This document shows, one piece after another, positions 7,449 through 16,563 of a stretch of DNA of 32,383 nucleotides. The notes under the pieces are model-generated. The model was not told where the DNA came from and made no database searches. It was given only the letters and a program-made list of their open reading frames with translations. This DNA is from Acidaminococcaceae bacterium (lineage in GTDB: Bacteria; Bacillota; Negativicutes; Acidaminococcales; Acidaminococcaceae): assembly GCA_022484685.1 (NCBI GenBank), contig JAKVKY010000014.1, positions 1 through 32,383 of the forward strand, given 5' to 3'. The translations under genes and the position numbers were made by a program. Every line of letters begins with the position of its first letter. The stretch's first letter is position 1.

Positions 7449-8255
7449 ATGTTAAACATTGAGCACTTATCAGTAGCAGTAGGGGATAAGCAGATCCTGA
7501 CCGATATCAATCTGCATATCGGTTACGGTGAGGTCCATGTCCTGTTCGGACCTAACGGTACCGGCAAATCCACTTTGATCAGCACCATCATGGGTTTTGA
7601 AAATTATAAGGTGCTGGAAGGCAAGATTGTCTTTAAGGGTCAGGATATTACACGGGCCAGCTGCGACGAACGGGCGCGGCTGGGCATCGGCGTCATGATT
7701 CAGCGGCCACCTACCATCCGGGGGTTGTCCCTGCGTAAGATGGTGGAGATTTGCGGCGCTACTTCCAAGGAAGCGGAGAGCATGGCTGCCTGGATGGGCA
7801 TGACTGATTTTCTGGACCGCAGCGTGAACGAAGGCTTTAGCGGCGGCGAGCTGAAACGCAGCGAGCTGCTACAGCTGATGGCGCAAAAGCCGGAACTGCT
7901 GCTCCTAGACGAACCGGAGAGCGGCGTGGATGTGGAGAATATCGCCCTGGTAGGTCGGGCGGCTAACTATATTTTGCAGCATGTGGACTGCCGTCAGGAT
8001 AAAAAATGCGGCACCAGCTGCTGCGGTCATAAGGCAGACTGTCCCAAGAATAACCCTCTGGCGGAAAGTGGCCACAGCGGCCTCATCATCACTCATCTGG
8101 GCCATATTTTAAAATATGTGCCCGCTTCCCATGCCCATATCTTGTATAACGGGCGTATGACCTGTCCGAAGGGCGATCCCCTGGAAGTTTTGCAGTGTAT
8201 CTCCCGGATGGGTTATGAACATTGTGCGGGCGCAGCTTGTGCCAGAAAGGGCTGA
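7449..8255 (+). CDS. sufC: SufC-type Fe-S assembly ATPase with a cysteine-rich insertion
   Basis: Soluble ABC-type ATPase that partners SufB/SufD scaffolds in iron-sulfur cluster assembly. Walker A is GPNGTGKST (34-42), the Q-loop is MIQRPP, the signature is FSGGELKR (130-137) and Walker B is LLLLDEPESGVD; the FSGGE and DEPESG wording is typical of SufC. The switch histidine is in IITHLGH. At 268 residues it is longer than the usual ~250 because of an insertion at about residues 180-203 with five cysteines (181, 187, 191, 192, 198). The C-terminal tail has four more (239, 250, 259, 264). The sufB-like gene begins 2 bases after the stop codon. No sufS or sufU is adjacent, which recalls the two-gene SmsCB type minimal systems; that assignment is inferred. 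Confidence 0.92.
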   Translation: MLNIEHLSVAVGDKQILTDINLHIGYGEVHVLFGPNGTGKSTLISTIMGFENYKVLEGKIVFKGQDITRASCDERARLGIGVMIQRPPTIRGLSLRKMVEICGATSKEAESMAAWMGMTDFLDRSVNEGFSGGELKRSELLQLMAQKPELLLLDEPESGVDVENIALVGRAANYILQHVDCRQDKKCGTSCCGHKADCPKNNPLAESGHSGLIITHLGHILKYVPASHAHILYNGRMTCPKGDPLEVLQCISRMGYEHCAGAACARKG

Positions 8256-8257
8256 TC

Positions 8258-9469
8258 ATGGAGAAGAATAATTTACAAGCAGCGTTGCAAAAACAGGCCG
8301 CTTTTGGCGCGGATCTGGATTTAAAAAAATTTGATGATAATAATGATGTGCATCTGCAATCGGCGGAGGATTTAAGCGCCAGCGGCAAGGCGAAGCTGGA
8401 AAAAGTAGGCATCGATCTTCAGGAAAGTAATCGCAGCGCCACCTTTGTGCAGGTGGATAATGCCCAGCTGAAGAGCGATGTGAAACCGGAAACGCCGCTG
8501 ACATTGATGAACACGGGCCTGGCGGCGCAAAAATATCCGGACCTGGTAGAAAAATATTGGTGGCATGCGGTGAAACCGGATACGGATAAGTATACGGCCA
8601 TCACCGCCCTGGAAAAGGAGAACGGCTATTTTATCCATGTGCGGGCAGGTGCCAAGATTGCTTTTCCTCTGCAGGCTTGTGTTTTCATGAGTCACGAGGA
8701 GCAGTTGCAGCGGGTCCACAATGTGGTTATCCTGGAAGAAGGCTCGGAGCTGAATATCATCAGCGGCTGCGCCAGCGACGAGGCTGTGGAGCACGGAGTA
8801 CATCTCGGTATCAGTGAGATGTTTGTAGGCAAGAACGCCAAGCTGAGTTTTACCATGATCCATAACTGGGGCCACAATGTGGCGGTCCGTCCCCGTACGG
8901 TAACTTTGGTGGCGGAGGGCGGCACCTATATTTCTAATTATGTCTGCATGGAAAAAGTTAAGGATATCCAGATGTATCCCACGGTACGGCTGCAGGGTAA
9001 AGGCGCCGTGGCGCGGCTTAACTCCGTACTGGTAGCGCCTCCCGGTTCTCATATGGACGTGGGCGGTAAAGCCGTCCTGGAAGTGCCTGGCACCCGGGCG
9101 GAAATTGTTACCCGCAGTATTTCCACCGGCGGCGAGATTATCAACCGGGGCAACCTGACCGGGGACGCGGAAAATATCAAGGCCCATCTGGAATGTCACG
9201 GGCTGATGCTTTCTAATGAAGGTTATATCCGGGCCATTCCGGAATTGTTTGCCGAAACCGGTAACAGCGAACTGAGCCACGAGGCTGCCGTGGGCCGTAT
9301 TGCCCCGGAAGAGATTCAGTACCTGATGGCCAGGGGGATGAGCGAGGAGGAGGCAACGGCTACCATCGTGCGGGGGTTCCTGAACGTGAACATTGAAGGC
9401 TTGCCGGCTACCCTGAGCAAAAAAATTACGGATACTCTGGATGCGTTCCAGATGAATAAAGGTATGTAA
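8258..9469 (+). CDS. sufB: SufB/SufD-family Fe-S cluster scaffold
   Basis: Scaffold subunit of the SUF-type iron-sulfur assembly complex, 403 residues. The central and C-terminal part (about 130-370) is the beta-helix SufBD core, with the stretch RAEIVTRSISTGGEIINRG and the C-terminal helices RGMSEEEATATIVRGF. Only one SufBD-like gene is present, so a homodimer SufC2B2 complex is likely rather than SufBC2D. The ATG at 8258 follows an AGAAAGGG site located inside the end of sufC; spacing and near-overlap show translational coupling. B rather than D is a choice made because there is only one paralogue; its true orthology should be settled by phylogeny. It is followed after 76 bases by a metal/phosphonate-type transporter. 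Confidence 0.88.
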   Translation: MEKNNLQAALQKQAAFGADLDLKKFDDNNDVHLQSAEDLSASGKAKLEKVGIDLQESNRSATFVQVDNAQLKSDVKPETPLTLMNTGLAAQKYPDLVEKYWWHAVKPDTDKYTAITALEKENGYFIHVRAGAKIAFPLQACVFMSHEEQLQRVHNVVILEEGSELNIISGCASDEAVEHGVHLGISEMFVGKNAKLSFTMIHNWGHNVAVRPRTVTLVAEGGTYISNYVCMEKVKDIQMYPTVRLQGKGAVARLNSVLVAPPGSHMDVGGKAVLEVPGTRAEIVTRSISTGGEIINRGNLTGDAENIKAHLECHGLMLSNEGYIRAIPELFAETGNSELSHEAAVGRIAPEEIQYLMARGMSEEEATATIVRGFLNVNIEGLPATLSKKITDTLDAFQMNKGM

Positions 9470-9545
9470 GGCTTCGCCAAGCCGCCAGATACGGCGAAAA
9501 ATGACGGCTGGCAGTAAAGCAAATAAAGCAAAGGAGGCAGTAAAA

Positions 9546-10601
9546 ATGAAAGGTTTGTCAAAGAAGATTTGTGCGGTGATGTTAGCAGGTGCTATGTTTC
9601 TGGCTGCTGGTTGCGGTGGCGGCGGGGATAAGAAAGCGGCGCCGGCGACAGGTAAGGCCGAGGAAAAAGTCCTGACGGTTTATTCTGCCCGCAGCGAAAG
9701 TTTGAACAACGCGGTCATCAAGAACTTTGAAAAAGATACCGGCATTAAGGTGAATGTAGTCATTGCCGGCACCGGCGAAGTTGTCAAGAGAGTAAAATCG
9801 GAAAAGGACAATCCGCTGGGCGATGTGCTCTGGGCAGGCAGCGAAGCAATGCTGGCCAGCTCCAAGGACCTCTTTATGCCTTACACCTCTAAGGAAAATG
9901 ATAAGATGATGTCGGAATTTAAGAACACCACCGGTTATTTCTCCCCGGCGTTCTCCGATCCGACGGTCATGATCGTGAACACCAAGCTGAAAGGTAACAC
10001 CAAGATTGAAGGCTTTGCTGATCTTCTGAATCCCGCTTTAAAGGGCAAGATTTCTTTCGGCGATCCGGTTAACTCCAGTTCCGCCTTCCAGTCTTTGGTA
10101 TGCATGTTGTACGATATGGGCAAGGGCGATCCTTTTAGTGCCGATGCCTGGAACTATGTAGATAAGTTCCTGAAACAACTGAGCGGCAAGATGGCTAACA
10201 GCTCCAGCCAGGTCTTCAAAGGCGTGGCCGGCGGCGAGTATGTGGTTGGTCTGACCTGGGAAGATCCGGCGGCATCGTTAGTAAAGAGCGGCGCACCGGT
10301 AGCAGTAGTATTCCCCAAGGAAGGCGCATTGTATGCTCCTCAGTCTGTACAGATCATTAACAAATGCAAACATCCTGAAAATGCCAAGCTGTTCGTAGAT
10401 TATATGCTCTCCGAGAAGATTCAGAACCTGGTAGGCACCACCTTAACCGTACGTCCGCTGCGTCAAGGTGCCAAACTGGCTGATTACATGACCCCGGCGG
10501 ATAAGATTAAGTTAGCCCCCAAGTTTAATGAAAAGTGGGTCAGCGAGAACAAGACTAAGTTCACCAAGATGTTCAGCGAGCATCTGGAAAAATCGATGTA
10601 A
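9546..10601 (+). CDS. Lipoprotein binding component of a ferric-iron/phosphonate-type ABC importer
   Basis: Extracytoplasmic solute-binding lipoprotein, 351 residues. The signal peptide ends in a lipobox LAAGC with the lipidated cysteine at residue 23, followed by a Gly-rich linker. The mature part begins VLTVYSARSE and continues with DVLWAGSEAM and GLTWEDPAASLV, the pattern of the FbpA/AfuA/PhnS group of binding proteins. The group includes binders of ferric iron, thiamine, 2-aminoethylphosphonate and sugar phosphates. The adjacent tyrosine pair used by classic FbpA proteins to hold iron is not seen, so an iron role is only suggested by the neighbouring suf genes. ATG 9546 is preceded by AAAGGAGG. 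The ATPase gene starts 1 base after the stop codon. Confidence 0.87.
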   Translation: MKGLSKKICAVMLAGAMFLAAGCGGGGDKKAAPATGKAEEKVLTVYSARSESLNNAVIKNFEKDTGIKVNVVIAGTGEVVKRVKSEKDNPLGDVLWAGSEAMLASSKDLFMPYTSKENDKMMSEFKNTTGYFSPAFSDPTVMIVNTKLKGNTKIEGFADLLNPALKGKISFGDPVNSSSAFQSLVCMLYDMGKGDPFSADAWNYVDKFLKQLSGKMANSSSQVFKGVAGGEYVVGLTWEDPAASLVKSGAPVAVVFPKEGALYAPQSVQIINKCKHPENAKLFVDYMLSEKIQNLVGTTLTVRPLRQGAKLADYMTPADKIKLAPKFNEKWVSENKTKFTKMFSEHLEKSM

Positions 10602-10602
10602 C

Positions 10603-11730
10603 ATGAGCGTAGCCATTTCTATTGACAAGGTCGTTAAAAGGTTCGGCAGTACCACGGTGATTAACGGTCTGTCCCTGCAGGTTGAGCCCGGCGAATTTTT
10701 TACCTTGCTGGGCCCGTCCGGTTGCGGCAAGACTACCTTACTCAGGATGATTATCGGCTTTAACTCAATTGATGGCGGCACCATCAAGCTGGATGGCAAG
10801 GTCATCAATGATATTCCGGTGAATGAGCGTAATATGGGCATGGTCTTTCAGAACTATGCTATTTTCCCTCACATGTCCGTGGCGGCCAACGTAGCTTTTG
10901 GCCTCAAACAAAGGAAGGTACCGCCGGCGGAGATTCAGCGTCAGGTGGAAGAAATTTTAAACGTGGTCAAGATCGGCCATTTAAAAGACCGCATGCCTAC
11001 CCAGCTTTCAGGCGGGCAGCAGCAGCGGGTCGCTTTGGCGCGCGCTATCGTCATCCATCCCCAGGTACTTTTAATGGATGAACCTTTGTCCAACCTGGAT
11101 GCCAAGCTCCGGGTGGAGATGCGGAACGCTATTAAGCGGATCCAGCAGCAAATCGGTATTACCACGGTCTATGTGACTCATGACCAGGAAGAGGCGCTGG
11201 CGGTGTCGGACCGGATTGCGGTGATGCATAACGGCATCATCCAGCAGGTCGGTTCTCCCCAGCATATTTACCAGCGGCCGACGAATCAGTTCGTGGCCAC
11301 CTTTATCGGTCTGTCCAACATGATTAAGGCTAAGCTGGTGGACGCCGGCGGTGTTCCGGCCCTGGATTTTGGCAAGGATTATGTGGTGCCTATGGCCAAA
11401 TTAAATCTGGCACCGGTTACAGGCGGACAGACGCCGTCGTTGGCAGCTGTGTCCGGTAAAACTGTCACTGTGTCCGTACGCCCAGAGGAATTTACCATTG
11501 CCCGGAGCGGTGCCGGTATTGATGCCGTGGTGAAGAGCAGTATTTTCTTAGGCGTCATGACCCATTATTTTCTGGAACAGGCGGACGGAAAGGAACTGGA
11601 AGTTATCCGTCCTTCGGAAGTAGGTACGATTATTCCTAACGAGACGCCGGTGAAGCTGCAGGTAGATGCGCCGAAGATTAATGTCTTCACAGAAGACGGC
11701 GCCGCCTCTTTGATTCAGGAAGGGGCCTGA
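10603..11730 (+). CDS. ABC importer ATPase (FbpC/PotA family)
   Basis: ATPase subunit of the importer, 375 residues. The nucleotide-binding domain (about 1-235) has Walker [10 protein letters not shown], the Q-loop [12 protein letters not shown], the signature LSGGQQQR, Walker [17 protein letters not shown] and the switch histidine [11 protein letters not shown]-terminal TOBE-like domain (about 240-375) includes VRPEEFTI and may sense substrate or the regulatory state. The gene is closely packed: it starts 1 base after the binding protein and ends 2 bases before the permease. Only a weak GGAAAA precedes the start, so translation is probably coupled to the upstream gene. The start at 10603 fits the usual family N-terminus. 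Confidence 0.92.
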   Translation: MSVAISIDKVVKRFGSTTVINGLSLQVEPGEFFTLLGPSGCGKTTLLRMIIGFNSIDGGTIKLDGKVINDIPVNERNMGMVFQNYAIFPHMSVAANVAFGLKQRKVPPAEIQRQVEEILNVVKIGHLKDRMPTQLSGGQQQRVALARAIVIHPQVLLMDEPLSNLDAKLRVEMRNAIKRIQQQIGITTVYVTHDQEEALAVSDRIAVMHNGIIQQVGSPQHIYQRPTNQFVATFIGLSNMIKAKLVDAGGVPALDFGKDYVVPMAKLNLAPVTGGQTPSLAAVSGKTVTVSVRPEEFTIARSGAGIDAVVKSSIFLGVMTHYFLEQADGKELEVIRPSEVGTIIPNETPVKLQVDAPKINVFTEDGAASLIQEGA

Positions 11731-11732
11731 TC

Positions 11733-13385
11733 ATGAAAAAGCCTCTCAGTATCTGGATGCTTATTACTCTGTTCATCCTGGGATTCTTTGCGCTTTTTGT
11801 CATCTATCCCCTGATCCTGATCTTGTACCAGAGCGTGGTCAATCCGGAAAATGGGTCTCTGACCCTGGCGTATTTTATCAAGTTCCTGGAACGTAAATAT
11901 TACTGGAGTACCCTGGTCAACAGTTTTGCGGTCACTATAGTTTCTACTTTTGTGGCGGCGTTGATCGGTCTGCCCATGGCATACGTGCTCCGCAGTATCA
12001 AGGTGCCAGGCAGTAAATATTTGAACATCCTCATCGTCATCTCGTATTTGTCGCCGCCTTTTATCGGCGCCTATGCCTGGATTCAGCTCCTGGGCCGCAA
12101 CGGTTTTTTTACCAAGCTGTTTAACGGCCTTTTAGGTACGCACTTTGACGGTATCTATGGTTTTGCCGGTATCGTGCTGGTATTCTCTTTGCAGTCGTTT
12201 CCTTTAATTTACATGTACGTGTCCGGTGCCTTAAAAAACCTGGACAATTCTTTGAACGAAGCTGCCGAAAGTTTAGGCTGCACGGCTTTTCAACGGGTCA
12301 GGCAGATTATCCTGCCCCTGGTGATGCCGTCCCTTTTGGCGGGGTCCCTGCTGGTTTTCATGCGGGTGTTCTCCGACTTTGGTACGCCTATGCTTATTGG
12401 CGAAGGTTTTCGTACTTTCCCGGTTTTGATTTACACCCAGTTCATGGGCGAGGTCAGCACGGACGATCATTTTGCGGCGTCCCTCTGCGTCATCGTCATC
12501 GTCATCACACTGCTCTTGTTCTTCATGCAGCGCTTTTTGGCTAAACGTTATGCCTATTCCATGACGGCGCTAAAACCCATGCAGGCGGAACCGGCCCAGG
12601 GCAGCCAGAAGTTTTTTGCCTATCTGTTCGTATACGGTATTGCTTTTATTGCCATGCTGCCCCAGTTAACGGTAATCTTTACCTCGTTTCTGGAAACGGC
12701 GGGGGGTGCGGTGTATACCGGCAACTTCTCTCTGATGAACTACATGAATACGCTTTTTGCCAAGGATAATAACTCCATCCTGAACACGTATCTGTTCGGG
12801 CTGGTGGCCATTGTGGTGGTAGTGGTGATGGGCATCCTGATTTCTTATCTGACGGTGCGGAAGCCTTCGCTTCTCACCGGTATCCTGGATACGCTCACCA
12901 TGTTCCCGTATATTATCCCCGGCTCGGTTTTAGGTATCGCCCTGCTCTCCGGTTTTAATTCCGGTCTGCTGGTCCTGAGCGGTACGGCCCTTATCATGAT
13001 CATTTCTTTGACCATCAGGAGGATGCCTTATACCATTCGTTCCAGTACGGCGATTATTTCTCAGATTAGTCCCAGCGTGGAAGAAGCAGCCATCAGCCTG
13101 GGCGCTTCGGAAATGACATCCTTCCGGAAGATCATGGTACCCATGATGCTGCCGGGAGTTATGGCTGGCGCCATCATGAGCTGGATTACGCTCATCAGCG
13201 AATTAAGTTCCAGCATCATCCTGTACACCAGTTCTACCAGTACGCTGACCGTGGCCATTTATGCGGAAGTCATCCGCAGCAATTTTGGCAATGCGGCGGC
13301 CTATTCTACCATCCTGACCCTGACTTCTATCCTGTCCCTGCTGCTTTTCTTCAGATTGAGCAAGAGCCAGGATATCAGCGTGTAA
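11733..13385 (+). CDS. ABC importer permease, two fused membrane domains (FbpB type)
   Basis: Integral membrane subunit of 550 residues made of two tandem BPD_transp_1 units, as in iron/phosphonate-type importers. Each half has about six hydrophobic helices and its own EAA loop: NEAAESLGCTAFQRVRQIIL in the first half and EEAAISLGASEMTSFRKIMV in the second. The single polypeptide therefore replaces a permease dimer. A purine-rich AGGAAGGGG at the end of the ATPase gene serves as ribosome binding site. It is the last gene of the cluster; a strong terminator follows about 90 bases downstream. The post-stop region contains an 8-bp inverted repeat (AAACCTGG 13384-13391 with CCAGGTTT 13425-13432) of unknown meaning. 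Confidence 0.93.
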   Translation: MKKPLSIWMLITLFILGFFALFVIYPLILILYQSVVNPENGSLTLAYFIKFLERKYYWSTLVNSFAVTIVSTFVAALIGLPMAYVLRSIKVPGSKYLNILIVISYLSPPFIGAYAWIQLLGRNGFFTKLFNGLLGTHFDGIYGFAGIVLVFSLQSFPLIYMYVSGALKNLDNSLNEAAESLGCTAFQRVRQIILPLVMPSLLAGSLLVFMRVFSDFGTPMLIGEGFRTFPVLIYTQFMGEVSTDDHFAASLCVIVIVITLLLFFMQRFLAKRYAYSMTALKPMQAEPAQGSQKFFAYLFVYGIAFIAMLPQLTVIFTSFLETAGGAVYTGNFSLMNYMNTLFAKDNNSILNTYLFGLVAIVVVVVMGILISYLTVRKPSLLTGILDTLTMFPYIIPGSVLGIALLSGFNSGLLVLSGTALIMIISLTIRRMPYTIRSSTAIISQISPSVEEAAISLGASEMTSFRKIMVPMMLPGVMAGAIMSWITLISELSSSIILYTSSTSTLTVAIYAEVIRSNFGNAAAYSTILTLTSILSLLLFFRLSKSQDISV

Positions 13386-13470
13386 ACCTGGGAGTGCGAG
13401 TTAGGCGGCAGGTTGTTTAGGCCACCAGGTTTCAGGCAAACGGCGGCTAAAGTAACAGGTTTTACCAATT

Positions 13471-13515
13471 AAAAATCCGGAAACGAAATTACAATTCGTT
13501 TCCGGATTCTTTTTT
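13471..13515. terminator. Strong terminator between the importer and fruA
   Basis: A perfect 14-bp stem pairs AATCCGGAAACGAA (13474-13487) with TTCGTTTCCGGATT (13495-13508) around a 7-base loop. A T-run follows, and an A-run precedes, so it can act on both strands between the convergent operons. A second small hairpin, TCCCGTA/TACGGGA, lies at 13540-13557. Confidence 0.92.
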
Positions 13516-13583
13516 ATATTTTGCCACGGTCTGGGAAATTCCCGTATCAGTACGGGATATTTCTGGTGGTGTGCCGCTGCCGT

Positions 13584-15575
13584 TTATTCTTCGGCCGGTT
13601 TCTTCAGCAGACCTAAAAGAACAGCGCCTACTGCCGCACCGATGAGGAGGGCAGCCAGGTACATGGGCCAGTTGGTAACGACGCCAAAGACGAAGATGCC
13701 GCCATGGGGTGCGGGCAGGGTACAATTAAAGAGCATGGACAAACCGCCGGCCACGGCAGCGCCGATGGCACAGGACGGAATAACATGCAGGGGATCAGCT
13801 GCCGCATAGGGGATGGCACCTTCGGTGATGAAGGCGAAGCCCATGATGATGGTGGTTAGCCAGGACTGCCGTTCCTTGGCGGTAAATTTATTCTTAAAGA
13901 TGCGGGTAGCAAGGGCGATGCAGATGGGCGGTACCATGCCGCCAATCATGACGGAAGCCATGATGCCGCTGGAAACAGCCTGTCCGCTGGCACCGGCCAG
14001 AGAGGCGGTACCGAACACATAGGCGGCTTTGTTGATAGGACCGCCGAAATCAATGGACATCATACCGCCCAGGATCAGACCCAGGGCAATCCTGCTGCCG
14101 GTGGACATGCCGCCTAAGGTAGCGGCCAGCCATTTGTTAAAGACTGCGGTAGGAGGATTAATGATGAAGGTCATGATAATGCCGATCAGGGCCAGGCCCA
14201 GGACCGGATAAAGCAGGACCGGTTTGGTACCTTCCAGGGAGGCGGGCAGGTTTTTAAAAGCTTTGCCCAGGGCCAGGATCAGGTAGCCGGCGATAAATCC
14301 GGCGAATAAGGCGCCAAAAAAGCCGCTGCCGCCGGCGGTTGCTAGGAGCCCGCCCACAAAACCGGGCATCAGGGCCGGACGGTCGCCGATGCTGTACGCG
14401 ATATAACCGGCTAAGACCGGCATCATCATGCCGAAAGATAGCCCGCCGATATTTTTCAGGAAAGCTGCCAGAGGAGATCCGGAACCGAAATTGGCGGCGC
14501 CGGCGTTCTGCATATCAAACAGGAAAGCCAGGGCAATCATGATACCGCCGCCGATAACGAAAGGCAGCATATGGGAAACACCGTTCATCAGATGTTTATA
14601 AATCTGCCGGCCCAAGGTTTCCTTGGCCGAGGTTTCTGTAGTAGCAGTTGCTTCAGAAGGCGCGCCGTCGTCGTTAAAGACGGGTACCTGACCTGTCAGA
14701 ATTTCGTTAATGAGCCGTTCCGGTTCTTTGATGCCGGCGGCGACTTTTACGAATAAGACCTGCTTGCCGGCAAAACGTTTGGTGGGGACATTCTTGTCTG
14801 CGGCCACGATGACGCCGGCGGCGCGCCGGATATCTGCTTCGGTCAGCTGGTGTTTGACACCGCCGCTGCCATTGGTTTCTACTTTAATGTCAATACCCAT
14901 TTCCCCGGCTTTTTGTTCCAGGGCTTCCGCCGCCATATAGGTGTGAGCAATACCGGTGGGGCAGGCTGTAACAGCCACGACAAAAGGCTTGGTAGCGGTA
15001 GGCGCTGCTGTTGTTGCTGCTGCAGCACTTGCTGTTGCAGTGGTGCTTGCTGCACTTGTATTTTCGGCTGCAGCCTGGGCTTTCTCCTCAGCTTCTGCTG
15101 CGGCATCTGCTGCCAGCTGTTTGGTTTCGGCAGCATCAATAACGGCTTTAAAAGCTGCAGGTGTGGCGGCGGCCAGCAGCGCCGTGCGGAAATCATCATC
15201 CATAAGCAGCCGGCTGAGACGGCTTAACAATTCCAGATGGACGTCATTTCCTCCTTGTGGCGCAGCAATCAAAAAGAACAGATGCGCCGGAGCACCGTCC
15301 AGACTGTCGAACTCCACGCCTTCCTTAACAATCATGGCAGCCAGGCCGGGAGTTTTGACGGCAGCGGTTTTGGCATGCGGGATGGCGATGCCTTCCCCGA
15401 TACCGGTACTGCCTTCGGTTTCACGGGCCAGGACTGCTTGCAGGTAGGCATCGGTATCTGCCAGATTGCCTCCTTTGGCCATCAAAGCGGCCAGATGTGC
15501 CAGGGCCGTCTGTTTGTCGCCTGCCGGACCGTGCAGGTCAATGCTGGCTTCCTGAAGAAGATCAATGATACGCAT
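13584..15575 (-). CDS. fruA: Fructose-specific PTS enzyme IIABC
   Basis: Membrane phosphotransferase that imports fructose and phosphorylates it at carbon 1. Domain order is A-B-C over 663 residues. The IIA domain (about 1-148) has the phospho-histidine in GIAIPHAKT (His67). An Ala/Thr/Glu-rich linker (about 150-196) leads into the IIB domain (about 197-300), with the phospho-cysteine in TACPTGIAHT (Cys205). The hydrophobic IIC domain (about 325-655) has many membrane helices. The start codon lies 1 base past the fruK stop codon, and AAGGAGGG sits inside the end of fruK, so the two are translationally coupled. Its product, fructose-1-phosphate, is the substrate of fruK. HPr and enzyme I are not in the window. 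Confidence 0.95.
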   Translation of the reverse strand: MRIIDLLQEASIDLHGPAGDKQTALAHLAALMAKGGNLADTDAYLQAVLARETEGSTGIGEGIAIPHAKTAAVKTPGLAAMIVKEGVEFDSLDGAPAHLFFLIAAPQGGNDVHLELLSRLSRLLMDDDFRTALLAAATPAAFKAVIDAAETKQLAADAAAEAEEKAQAAAENTSAASTTATASAAAATTAAPTATKPFVVAVTACPTGIAHTYMAAEALEQKAGEMGIDIKVETNGSGGVKHQLTEADIRRAAGVIVAADKNVPTKRFAGKQVLFVKVAAGIKEPERLINEILTGQVPVFNDDGAPSEATATTETSAKETLGRQIYKHLMNGVSHMLPFVIGGGIMIALAFLFDMQNAGAANFGSGSPLAAFLKNIGGLSFGMMMPVLAGYIAYSIGDRPALMPGFVGGLLATAGGSGFFGALFAGFIAGYLILALGKAFKNLPASLEGTKPVLLYPVLGLALIGIIMTFIINPPTAVFNKWLAATLGGMSTGSRIALGLILGGMMSIDFGGPINKAAYVFGTASLAGASGQAVSSGIMASVMIGGMVPPICIALATRIFKNKFTAKERQSWLTTIIMGFAFITEGAIPYAAADPLHVIPSCAIGAAVAGGLSMLFNCTLPAPHGGIFVFGVVTNWPMYLAALLIGAAVGAVLLGLLKKPAEE

Positions 15576-15576
15576 A

Positions 15577-16491
15577 TTAAAACCCTCCTTCTAAACTTTG
15601 CAATGCGGCTTCGATGTCGGCTTTACTGGCCAGCCAGTCGTGGAAGGCACTGGCGCTGCCGGTACATACACCCAGCTTTAAGGCGGCAGCCAGGTTGCCG
15701 TCGTGCAGGTAGCCGGCGATAAACCCGGCAACGGTACTGTCCCCGGCGCCTACGGAATTTACCAGCCGGCCGTGAGGCGCTGCCTGCCGGTAGACTTTTT
15801 TATCAGCGCCTATCAGCAATGCTCCCTGTGCTCCCAGAGAGATCAGAACATTGACAGCACCTTCTTCCTGCAGCTGCCGGGCATATTTGATCACGTCAGT
15901 TTCTGTGGTGATGCTGACGCCGAAAAGTTCTCCCAGTTCGTCCTGGTTAGGCTTGATCAGGAAAGGGTGGTAGGGCAGGACCTGGCGTAAGAGTTGCCCG
16001 GTGGCGTCCACCACGATTTTAATTTTCTGCGGTGCCAGTTGTTTCAAAATCTGTTCATATATGTCGGTAGGCATACCGGAGGGAATACTACCTGCCAGGA
16101 CGAGCAGATCGTCCTGATGCAGTGTTGCTAACTGCCGGAAAAGTTCTTGCAGGGCGGCCGGGGTAATAGCGGGGCCGGACCCATTGAGGGCCGTTTCCCT
16201 GCCGGCACGAATCTTAACGTTAATCCGGGAAAGTCCGTCCGGCAGCTGGATAAAATTTGTGGCGGCGCCGTATGTTTTGGACAGGCGTTCAATCTCACGG
16301 CCGGTGAAGCCGGCGATAAAACCCAGCATACAGGAGGGCAGCCCCAACTGTTTTAAGACCAGGGAAACGTTAATTCCCTTGCCGCCGGGATAGATGGCTT
16401 CGGCAGCGGTCCGGTTAATTTCGCCCGGGCGCAGCTCGGGTAAGTCCACCACATAATCCAGGGACGGGTTAAAAGTAACCGTATAAATCAT
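15577..16491 (-). CDS. fruK: 1-phosphofructokinase
   Basis: PfkB-family sugar kinase of 304 residues that turns fructose-1-phosphate into fructose-1,6-bisphosphate in the cytosol. Visible are the N-terminal strand MIYTVTFNPSLDY, the substrate loop YPGGKGINVS (34-43), LAGSIPSGMP, and the catalytic motif VGAGDSTVAGF with the general base Asp251. The start at 16491 follows a GAGGTG site at 6 bases; an in-frame start farther upstream lacks one. It is the first gene of a fruK-fruA operon. No DeoR-type FruR regulator gene adjoins it, which is unusual for Bacillota, where fruR-fruK-fruA is common. A tagatose-6-phosphate kinase role is less likely given the fruA partner. Confidence 0.93.
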   Translation of the reverse strand: MIYTVTFNPSLDYVVDLPELRPGEINRTAAEAIYPGGKGINVSLVLKQLGLPSCMLGFIAGFTGREIERLSKTYGAATNFIQLPDGLSRINVKIRAGRETALNGSGPAITPAALQELFRQLATLHQDDLLVLAGSIPSGMPTDIYEQILKQLAPQKIKIVVDATGQLLRQVLPYHPFLIKPNQDELGELFGVSITTETDVIKYARQLQEEGAVNVLISLGAQGALLIGADKKVYRQAAPHGRLVNSVGAGDSTVAGFIAGYLHDGNLAAALKLGVCTGSASAFHDWLASKADIEAALQSLEGGF

Positions 16492-16563
16492 GATTGCACC
16501 TCGCGTAGCTGCCGGGAACCGGATAATTTTATCCCTCTGTGCGCAGCTTTTCTTCATATTTAT

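Noticed and set aside
8372-9280. Minus-strand open frame (302 codons) opposite sufB
   Set aside because: The plus-strand frame has clear SufBD features and coupling to sufC; the antisense frame has no recognisable domain.
14850-15447. Plus-strand frames rich in Ala, Cys or Ser opposite fruA
   Set aside because: They mirror the Ala/Thr/Glu-rich linker between IIA and IIB of FruA; the composition is an effect of the repeat-like coding, not a separate gene.
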